From the NCBI RefSeq assembly GCF_900141745.1, contig NZ_FSRM01000002.1, positions 1,550,001 through 1,614,000 on the forward strand: a stretch of DNA of 64,000 bases, read 5' to 3'. Positions 27,257 through 36,000 of this stretch are shown here, in pieces. Position numbers and translations under genes: made by a program. The number at the start of each line of letters is the position of its first letter. Position 1 is the stretch's first letter. The notes beneath the pieces are model-generated. The model was not told the DNA's origin and did not search any database. It worked only from the letters and a program-made list of their open reading frames with translations. This DNA comes from Paraburkholderia phenazinium. GTDB lineage: Bacteria; Pseudomonadota; Gammaproteobacteria; Burkholderiales; Burkholderiaceae.

Positions 27257-27285
27257 TTGACAAGACTGGGCATCATGTCTAATTT
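27257..27285 (+). promoter_or_regulatory. Sigma-70-type promoter of the graminine/NRPS operon
   Basis: TTGACA (27257-27262), 17 bases, TAATTT (27280-27285). It is the same design as the mbtH promoter, down to the flanking CTTGACAA. It would drive the second transcript (grbD-like, grbE-like, two NRPS genes and the exporter). Confidence 0.75.
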
Positions 27286-27288
27286 TGT

Positions 27289-27307
27289 ATAAATGATAAT
27301 CATTCGT
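27289..27307. promoter_or_regulatory. Fur-like box 4
   Basis: ATAAATGATAATCATTCGT contains the full Fur centre ATGATAATCATT. It is the best match to the classical box among the four in this window, and begins four bases after the -10 hexamer. Confidence 0.85.
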
Positions 27308-27461
27308 ATTTGTATTCAGCATGTCGAGCCGGCGGTGTGTCTGCCGGGTTTGTCGCGTTTGCCGCATTTGTTATCCGCCAGCCATTCGTGAGGTGTGCTG
27401 TGCATGCTATGCCGACGCTGTCGTGCAGCGCACTCCCGAGTCACTCACAGGAAATATCGCC

Positions 27462-28892
27462 ATGACGCAAGCTACGCCGTTGCTATTCGACTTTGCGCCG
27501 TTCGCCGGCAAAAGCGAACAGTACGTAGAGCTGATCAAGCAGTTCGCCGCCGCCCAATCGTTTCGCAGCGCCACCGTCGACGAGTTGCTACTCGATGACG
27601 ACTACCACCGGCGTCCGTTGCGCCCCGAAGACTTCGAGTTCCTCAAGTTCGCCAAGCCGGTCCGTCAACATAACGTGAGCCGTCTGCCGTCGCTGGCTGC
27701 AAACCGTACGCTGCTATCGATCTATGAGCTAGGCATCGCGCGCCTGCCGCGCAGCGCAGAGGCGGCGGAGTGGCAACATTTCAGCGGGTTCTATCGTGAC
27801 GACGTCCAGGTGCGTGGCGCACAACTCGCGCCGTTCCTCGAGTCGTATGCATTTGAATATCTCGCTCAGGACCAGGGCATCGAAACGGATGCCGCCGCGG
27901 CGGCGGGACGCCTTGCGCGGATTGTCGACGACGAAACCGCATTCTGGAGCGGGACACTCGAGCGCCTGATGCGCAACGATTATCTCGAGGAAGGGTTGCG
28001 CTTCATCATGGTCCAGCGCTGGGCGCTGGCGCCGTCGAAGCGCCGCGCGTTGGCGAAGGCTGCCGCAAGCGGCCTGTTCGATATGCTCCCTGCCGAGTTG
28101 CGTCCGACGCTCGAAGGCGATCTTCCTGACGACGCTTTGCTGCAACGTGTAGCCGGTGCGTGTGGTGTCACTCGCCAGCAACATGCGTACTGGCAGTTCT
28201 ACCTGCCCACCAGCATGGCGAAGTGCAATCTGCTGTACGCGCTGGGACGCCGGCCGGATCGCGCGTTCGCACTCGTCGGCGCCGCCTTCGCGGCGCAAGC
28301 CGAGTGGCTCGCTTTCGGTCTCGCACTCGAGCGCGCTTGTGCGCATCTGCAGCCTGCCGGACGCCGTCGCGGCGACGCAGCTGAGCGAAAGACCGAACTG
28401 GTGGCGCGCTTCACGCAGGCGTTGCAGAGCATCGAGCGCCAGTTCGGCGCCGCTGCCTTCACGCAGGCTGTGCAAGGCGTCGCGGCTGCCGAGCGTCTCG
28501 CCGAGCGGGCCCGTTGGGATCTTGGCGAACAACTGCTGTGGCTTTCGTCGATTCGCCGCTACGTCGATTTCGCGCATCGCATCAGCACGCGTATCGATGC
28601 GGAATGCCCCGGCATCGACCGTGAGACCTTCGTCGAGCCGCATGAGATGTGCTCGACCACGCACGTTCACAACGACCATCGTCTCGTGACCATTCAGGAT
28701 GGCGAAATGCTTTTCTGGGGCAACGTCGGCATGCAGCTCAAGATGAACGAGGGCGACATGGTGCTGATCCCCGATGGACGCCTGCATGGCTCGACCGTCG
28801 TCTCCGGCGAGTGCACCTATCATCAGCCGATCATCCCCGACGATTGGGTGCAGGCGCTGGTCACCGAACTGGACGCGAAGGCCGAGGCCTGA
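27462..28892 (+). CDS. grbD: SznF/GrbD-like HDO-cupin N-oxygenase, graminine (diazeniumdiolate) biosynthesis
   Basis: A 476-residue protein with the architecture of SznF (471 residues): an N-terminal helical part, a middle haem-oxygenase-like diiron domain, and a C-terminal cupin. The cupin iron ligands are H401-x-H403 (in T-H-V-H-N-D-H) and H442 (in R-L-H-G-S). Their spacing (2 and 39) equals that of the SznF ligands as I recall them (407/409/448). SznF oxidises the guanidine of methyl-arginine and rearranges it to an N-nitroso group. Homologues named GrbD are required for graminine, the Arg-derived diazeniumdiolate amino acid of gramibactin. The start at 27462 follows CAGGAAAT. The gene lies behind its own Fur-controlled promoter and precedes the grbE-like gene. 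I could not assign every diiron ligand by eye. Confidence 0.88.
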   Translation: MTQATPLLFDFAPFAGKSEQYVELIKQFAAAQSFRSATVDELLLDDDYHRRPLRPEDFEFLKFAKPVRQHNVSRLPSLAANRTLLSIYELGIARLPRSAEAAEWQHFSGFYRDDVQVRGAQLAPFLESYAFEYLAQDQGIETDAAAAAGRLARIVDDETAFWSGTLERLMRNDYLEEGLRFIMVQRWALAPSKRRALAKAAASGLFDMLPAELRPTLEGDLPDDALLQRVAGACGVTRQQHAYWQFYLPTSMAKCNLLYALGRRPDRAFALVGAAFAAQAEWLAFGLALERACAHLQPAGRRRGDAAERKTELVARFTQALQSIERQFGAAAFTQAVQGVAAAERLAERARWDLGEQLLWLSSIRRYVDFAHRISTRIDAECPGIDRETFVEPHEMCSTTHVHNDHRLVTIQDGEMLFWGNVGMQLKMNEGDMVLIPDGRLHGSTVVSGECTYHQPIIPDDWVQALVTELDAKAEA

Positions 28893-29084
28893 GCATCGCG
28901 CGCGGGCACTTGCGGTTCTTTTGTGGCCGTATCGTTGCCGAGCGCCGTGAACACCGGAAAGCCTGGGACAAGGGCGCCGGTTCCCCCGCAAACCGATATC
29001 TCAGTTGACGCACGTCCGCGAGGGCGTGTGCCGGCCCGCTCGCCACTGCGCGATGCAGATGTGTGACGACAAAGGACATTGAAG

Positions 29085-29972
29085 ATGCGCTCAAACGAGG
29101 GAACCGTGATGGATGCCGTGCAGTTCGCCGAACCGCCTGCGCCAAACCCACACGAAGACGCGCTGCCCAGCGAAGGATTCGATCCCGGCGACTGGAAAAG
29201 CCGGATCATCGCAGGACGCGCGACTGGCGCGGCAGCGAATCCGCCCGCATGGCTGGATGCGTCGTATGGCACGATGTGCGGGCATGTGATGGACCCGGCG
29301 TATCCGTGCTTCTTCGGCACGATGGCCGAGAAACGCGGCGAAATGTTCTATTCGTATGTGAACGGCAGGGACATTCGCGATTTGCCCGCAACGATGCAAA
29401 CGTTCGCCGAGCTCGTCTCGCTGCCGCAATATCGCAAGAACAACATTGCAGTGTTCTTCGAACCCGATCGCGAGCCGCTTACGCACGCGGCGTATCACGA
29501 CTTGTTCTGGAGCATTCTGCAGCACCTGCACGACGTTGACCCCCATCCGCATGCCGATGCCCAGCCGGACCCGTCGCACGAAGACTGGGAGTTTTCGTTT
29601 GCCGGCGTGGAGACCTTCGTGGTTTGCGCGTGCCCGTCGTTCCGGCAGAGACATAGTCGCAATCTTGGACCCGGCATGGTGCTGCTGTTTCAGCCACGCA
29701 GCGTGTTCGTCGACACCATTACCAACAAGGTGATCGGGCGTGAGGCGCGCAATCAGGTGCGCAAACGCATCGAAACTTGGGACACGATTCCCGCACACCC
29801 CGACCTCGGCTTTTACGGCGACCCAGGCAATCTGGAATGGAAGCAATACTTCCTCGACGACACCAACTTGCCCGCCGACGATCGTTGTCCATTTCTCAAG
29901 CGTCAACGCGAGAAGGCTGCAGCCCACGCGCTTGCCGATGTGGCATGGCGCAGAACATCGGCACCCGACTGA
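29085..29972 (+). CDS. grbE: YqcI/YcgG-family haem N-hydroxylase, GrbE-like (arginine N-hydroxylation)
   Basis: A 295-residue member of the YqcI/YcgG family. Diagnostic motifs are Y-P-C-F-F-G (Cys75) and, near the end, R-C-P-F-L (Cys268). Family members such as AglA and GntA are haem-dependent enzymes that hydroxylate nitrogen in the arginine guanidine group. GrbE is the partner of GrbD in graminine formation and is thought to make N-delta-hydroxyarginine. The gene is 192 bases after the grbD-like gene. Two starts are credible: ATG 29085 (AAAGGA eight bases upstream) and ATG 29109 (GAGGGAA six bases upstream, 287 residues). The pair is the strongest marker that this locus makes a diazeniumdiolate siderophore. 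Confidence 0.88.
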   Translation: MRSNEGTVMDAVQFAEPPAPNPHEDALPSEGFDPGDWKSRIIAGRATGAAANPPAWLDASYGTMCGHVMDPAYPCFFGTMAEKRGEMFYSYVNGRDIRDLPATMQTFAELVSLPQYRKNNIAVFFEPDREPLTHAAYHDLFWSILQHLHDVDPHPHADAQPDPSHEDWEFSFAGVETFVVCACPSFRQRHSRNLGPGMVLLFQPRSVFVDTITNKVIGREARNQVRKRIETWDTIPAHPDLGFYGDPGNLEWKQYFLDDTNLPADDRCPFLKRQREKAAAHALADVAWRRTSAPD

Positions 29973-30088
29973 GACCGAGCACGAACGCGAACGCCGTGCG
30001 CGTCGTGAACGCGGCGAAGATTGAGCGAGTGGGTGACGCATTGCCCGAATCGCCGCAACGGGCGCGGCCTGCCACACGAGATGGTGAA

Positions 30089-33000
30089 ATGACTGAGAAC
30101 ATGATCGAACGCTTGCGCGCATTGAGCGTATCGCGCGCGACCGGCACCGCGCTGGTGACGCTGGATGCCAGCGGTGAGAAGCGCTATGACTATGCGGGCC
30201 TGGACCGGCGCGCACGGGCAATTGGCGCAGTCTTGCACGGGGTGGATGGCGAGGCGGATGCGGAAGCAGCCCATATGCCACCGCGTGCGCTTCTGTTGAT
30301 GGACAGCGGTGTCGATTACGTAGCAGCGTTTTTCGGCTGCCTCTACGCAGGCGTTATCGCAGTGCCGGCTTATCCGCCCGAGTCGTTGCGCGGACAACAT
30401 CTCTCGCGCCTCGAGTCGATCGCCGCAGATGCGGGAGCTAGCTTCATCCTGACGACTGCCGCGCTTGCCGGCAAACTTCGCGATGCGTTTGAGAAGATCG
30501 CACCACGCGCTGAAATCATAATGGTGGACACGCTCGATCTGGGCAGCGACGCATCGAGTTCCTTCGAGCCGCATCGCGCCGTGCCGTCCGACATCGCATT
30601 TCTGCAGTACACCTCAGGTTCGACATCGGCACCCAAGGGTGTGATGGTTACACATGGCAGTTTGTGGGCCAATGAGCTGGCCATCCGCGAAGGCCTTGGT
30701 GTTCGCGAGAACGACGTGTTTGTGAGTTGGCTGCCGCTGTATCACGACATGGGTCTGATCGGAACGCTATCGCAGCCTGTGTTTAGCGGGATTCCACTGG
30801 TGCTGATGTCGCCGCAGTATTTTCTCGAACGGCCGGTGAGATGGCTCGAAGCAATCGCGCGTCATCGCGGCACGATCTCGGGTGGTCCTGACTTCGCGTA
30901 CCGGTTGTGCGCCGATCGCGTCAGCGAAGAGCAGCGTGCAGCTTTAGATCTGTCCTCGTGGCGGCTCGCATTCTCTGGCTCGGAGCCGGTTCGAAAGGCC
31001 ACTCTGGAGGTTTTTGCTGGACGCTTCGCTGGCGTCGGGTTCGATCCGCATGCGTTGTTTCCGTGTTATGGACTGGCTGAGGCTACGCTCTATGTCAGCG
31101 GCATTGCGCCGGGGAGTGGTCCTCGTGCGCCGTCATTTTCTGCGACTGGACTCGCAGCCGGTCGTGCCGAAGGCGAAGGCGCCGGGGATGGCGATGGCAT
31201 ACCCATCGTTTCATGCGGCAAGCCTGTGAACGGCCATGCGTTGGCAATCGTCGATAGCGAGAGTGGCATTGAGCTGGGTGCAGGGCAGATCGGCGAGATT
31301 CTCGTGCGAGGTCCGAGCGTGGCGGCTGGCTATTGGCGTCGGCCCGAGGACAGCGCTCGTACGTTCGTCGAGCGCGACGGCTCACGTTGGCTGCGCACGG
31401 GCGACCTGGGCTTTCTGCACGAGGGCGAACTCTACGTCGCCGGGCGCATCAAGGATCTGCTGATCGTGCGTGGTCGCAACGTGTATCCACAGGATCTTGA
31501 GCTCGCGATCGAGCGCGAGGTCGAACTGGTGCGTCGTGGTCGCGTCGCGGCGTTTGCAGTTGAGATCGATGGTCAGGAAGGCATTGGCATCGCTGCGGAA
31601 GTCTCGCGCAACATGCAGAAGCTCGCGCCGGCGGAGGCGATTTCGGCTGCGCTGAGCGAAGCAGTCGCACTTGCTTGCGGTGAACCGGCGGGTGTCGTTG
31701 TGCTGCTGAATCCAGGTGGGTTGCCGAAGACGTCGAGCGGTAAGGTACAGCGAGCGGCCTGTGTGCGCGGTTGGCAGCAGCGTTCGCTCGACGCCTATGC
31801 TTATTTTGAGCAGGGACGTCGGGTTGAATCGAATGCCTTGCGTGATGATGGCGCTACTGTGGCCGAGTCTGCATTGTTAGCGCCGCTGGCCGGATTTGAA
31901 CAGGAGCTTGCCGCGCTGTGGCGTGATGCATTGAGCTTGCCGCAGGAGCGCCCTGCTCGCGAAGACAGCTTCTTTGCACTCGGCGGCAGCTCGCTCGCGG
32001 CGGTGCAACTGGCTGCTTCTGCGCGGGCGCGCTGGGCGATCGATTACACGCCGCGCGATGTCTTTGGTGCGCCCGTTTTCAGGGACGCTGCTGCACTAAT
32101 CGAGCAGAGGAGCGCGCAAGGAGCGGTGTCGCCGGAGTTGGTGGTAGCGCGTCTCTCTGACGACCAGCGGACGCAGACACGCGCCTCCGATGCCCAACGA
32201 GGCCTCTGGTTGACGTGGCACCATGACCCCGCGAGTGCCGCTTACAACATGAGCGGCGAGTTGCATTTAACAGGTGAACTGGATCTGGGCGCCCTGCAGC
32301 GTGCGTTTGACGACGTGGTACGACGCCATGAAATCCTACGCGCCCATTTCACGCTTGGCGACGACGGTGAGCCCGTGCAGGTCATCGAGGGCGGCATGCG
32401 CGTGCTGTTACCCGTGACGCGGCTTGAAACCGGCTCGCCTGCCGCACAACGTGAGGCTACGCTCGATGCACTGGTCGAGCAGGTGGCCCGACAGCCCTTC
32501 GATCTCGAACACGGGCCGCTATTGCGCGCTCACCTGGTCAGCATCGGTGGACGTGAGCATCGCCTGTTGCTTGCACTCCACCACATCATCGCAGATGGCG
32601 GGTCGGTGAACGTGTTGCTGACGTCGCTGGCGGACGCCTATCGTGCGCAACTGGCCGGCGCGGTTTCAGTGGTATCGAGCATCGAGCCTCAGCTACAGCA
32701 CGTGGATTATGTCGCGTGGGAGCGTGCCACGCTCGATTCCGCTGCGCTTGCGCGCCAGCTCGAGTACTGGCGTACTCAACTCGCTGCGGACGGGGATCCC
32801 GCTGCCGCAGCGCAACTCTTTGCACGACCCGCTTCAAGTGCTGCGATTTCAGTCGCAGATGTTACGAGCCTTGCAGGGCATCAACGCAGTTTGACCTTCT
32901 CGCTTCCTGCCCGTACCGCAGCGACGCTAAAACGCGTTGGCGCAACTCGGCACGCGTCGCTCTTCATGACGATGCTCGCAGTCCTGAATGTCACCCTGCA

Positions 33001-36000
33001 ACGTCTGAGCGGCCGGCACGACATTCGCGTTGGCGCGCCGATGTCACTGCGCAAGCTTCCCGAAGCGCAGTCGATGATTGGCTACTTCGTCAATCTGCAG
33101 GTAATGCGCACGCGCATGAACGCGCATCGCGATTTCGGCGCGCTCGTCGATGCCGTACGCGAAACCGTGCTGGCTGCGCAGGAACATCAGGATGTGCCAT
33201 TCGATCGGCTCGTCAGCGCGCTGCTGCCGAACCGCGCAAGCGGGGCCGCGCTGTTCCAGGTCAAGCTGACCGAACAGCAGCCATTCGCCGAAGCCGCGTT
33301 CGCGCCACTCGACGCGCGGCTTCATGTGTTGTTGAATGACGCACCTCATTTCGACCTTGCACTTGATTTCACCCGCACCGGTGAAGCGATTGACTGCTTG
33401 CTCGCGTATGACGATACGGTGTTCGACACCGCGTTTGCTGAACGCTTTGCGGGCTTGTTTACTGAGTTGGCGGAGCGACTCGGCGGGGCGCCCGATACGC
33501 CTTTGGAGCGACATGTAGCGAGCTCAGTTACGGAGCTGATGCATTGCGGCGCGACTACCGGGCGACGCGCAAGCAACGTTCAGAACATCACCAATCCACA
33601 GGACGCGTACACTACGCAAGACGTGCTGGCGCTGTGGGATGCCAGCGTCGCACGTCACCCCGAACGCATCGCTCTTTACGACGGCAAGCGCAGTGTGACA
33701 TTCGGTGCACTGGACGCCGCAGCAGAAGCGCTCGCGGCCCAACTTGACGTTCTCGGTGTAGGCGATGAAGCGCGCGTTGGCGTGCTGGCCAGCCGCTCGA
33801 TCGAACAGGTGCTTGGCATGCTGGCGGCGTTCAAGGCCGGCGCAACCTGGGTGCCATTCGATCCGCAGATGCCGCCCGCACGGATCGCCACGCAGATCGC
33901 GGACAGCGGCGCAGTTGTGTTGCTCCATGCAGGCGCCTTGCCGGCGGCCCTGACTAGTATCGCGTCGAGCATCTCAACGCTCGCGCTGCAACACGACCTA
34001 ACGGCTTCGTCAGCGTACCAGATCGCTTCCACCGAACCGGCACCACGTTCACGCCGCCCACCGCACGCAGACCGAGCGGCGTACATGATCTACACCTCAG
34101 GTTCGACGGGTGAACCGAAGGGCGTCGTCGTTACCCATGGTGGTCTCGCAAACTACGTGAACGGGATGCTCACGACATTGCAGGTCGACGCGGACGCGTC
34201 GTTTGCGATGGTGTCTACCCCTGCCGCCGATCTCGGCCATACGGTGCTATTTGGCGCGCTGTGCTCAGGACGCACGCTGCATCTGCTTGCACAGGACCTC
34301 GCATTCAACCCCGATGGATTCGCGCACTATATGGCCGAGCACCGGATCGGTGTACTGAAGATCGTGCCGAGCCACCTGGCCGCATTGCTGTCCGCAGCGC
34401 GTCCTCGCGATGTTCTGCCGACACATGCGCTGATTGCCGGCGGCGAGGCGACGCCCGCCGCGTTGCTCGAACGTCTCAGTGCGCTCCAGCCGACCTGTCG
34501 AATCTTCAATCACTACGGGCCAACGGAAACGACGATTGGCATCGCGATGCACGCTCTCCCGAAAGCGTCGCAATCAGGCCGCGATTTGCCCTTGGGTGCG
34601 CCGCTGCCCAACGCCCACATCTACCTGCTCGATGATCGGATGGAGCCAGTGGCGCGAGGCGCTGAGGGTGAGTTGTACCTCGGTGGACCGGGTGTCGCGC
34701 GCGGCTATCATGGTCGCGCTGGCCTCACGGCTGAACGCTTCGTGCCCGATCCGCTAGTGCCCGGTGCTCGCCTCTATCGCTCCGGCGATCGAGGACGTCG
34801 CGGCGCCGACGGCCTGCTCGAATACCTCGGTCGAGTGGACGATCAGGTGAAGATTCGCGGCTATCGCGTCGAACCGCGCGAGGTCGAGCGCGAGATCCTT
34901 CGCGTGGATGGCGTGCAAGATGTCGCGGTGCTGACATACGACGCGTCGTCGGGAAAACGCCTGGCGGCGTTTGTCGTGACGAGCCGTGCACTCGATGCCG
35001 TGATGGTCGACGCTGCCCGCGCGCTGCCCGACTACATGATGCCGGCGGAGACCATCGCGCGCGATGCGCTGCCGCTGAACGCCAACGGCAAGCTCGACCG
35101 CGCCGCGCTGCAGGCGGTGCTCGACGAAAATCGGCAAGTGCAGTTTGAGCTGACCGCAGGCCCAGATACTACTAACGTCGATGCACCTCGCACGGCAACC
35201 GAACTCACACTCGCGCAGATCTGGGCGGAAGTGCTCGGTATCGAACCGGGCCCGATCGGCCGGGGACAGAATTTCTTCGAAGTCGGCGGCGATTCGATTC
35301 TTGGCCTCAAGGTCGTTGCGAAAGCGCGTAAGGCTGGATTGTGGCTCACGCCGAAGCAGTTGTTCGAGCGGCGGACTCTGGCCGAACTTGCGCTTCACGC
35401 GGAGTCGAAGGGTGGAGCGGCTAAGCAGGATGCTCATCGACAGCCTTCGATCAAGCGTCTGCCCGATACAGTGAGGGCGCGCACGGAAGCGTCCTTTGCG
35501 CAGCGGCGACAGTGGTTCTTATGGCAGCTAGCCCCCGAGAGTAGTGCGTATCACGTGACAGGTGGGCTGTGGCTGGGGGGCGAACTCAGCGCGGTTGCGT
35601 TGCGCAAGAGTCTTGAAGCGATCGTAACGCGTCATGAAGTGCTGCGTACGCGCTTCGTAGCAGACGAAGCAGGCAGGGTTGAACAACAGATAGATGCGCA
35701 TGCTCAGCTCGACTGGCGCGAAGCTACTTTGCCGGCCGCACAGATTGATATAGCAGCGCGCGCGTTTGCGAGCGAGCCGTTCGATCTGGCAGCAGGTCCA
35801 TTGTTGCGTGCCGCCCTGTACTGTAGCGAAGGCGAAGCAGGCCGCAGCCTGCTGGTCCTGACGCTGCATCACATCGTCTCGGACGGCTGGTCGATACAGG
35901 TGCTGCTGGAAGAACTGGTGGCGCACTACCGCGCAGCGGTACTGAGCGAACCGTTGACCGCACACGCGTTGCCCGTGCAATACGCAGACTACGCGGCTTG

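Larger units (their letters stand above)
27084..27461. other. Intergenic region before the grbD-like gene
   Basis: This 378-base gap contains a hairpin 16 bases after the receptor stop, a TTGACA-17-TAATTT promoter, a Fur-like box, and a leader of about 160 bases ending in CAGGAAAT before ATG 27462. An in-frame ATG at 27321 lies only about 35 bases after the -10 element and has no ribosome-binding site; I do not use it. Confidence 0.65.

Noticed and set aside
24852..27263. An 803-codon open frame on the minus strand opposite the TonB receptor gene
   Set aside because: It mirrors the receptor frame almost exactly, has no ribosome-binding site or recognisable domain, and long antisense frames are common in GC-rich genes.
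29777..30088. Extending the FAAL-containing NRPS to ATG 29777
   Set aside because: This would overlap the grbE-like gene by nearly 200 bases and adds an Arg-rich segment foreign to FAAL domains; ATG 30089 fits the family start.
27729..30281. Long minus-strand frames opposite the grbD- and grbE-like genes
   Set aside because: They are shadows of strongly supported plus-strand genes and lack start signals.
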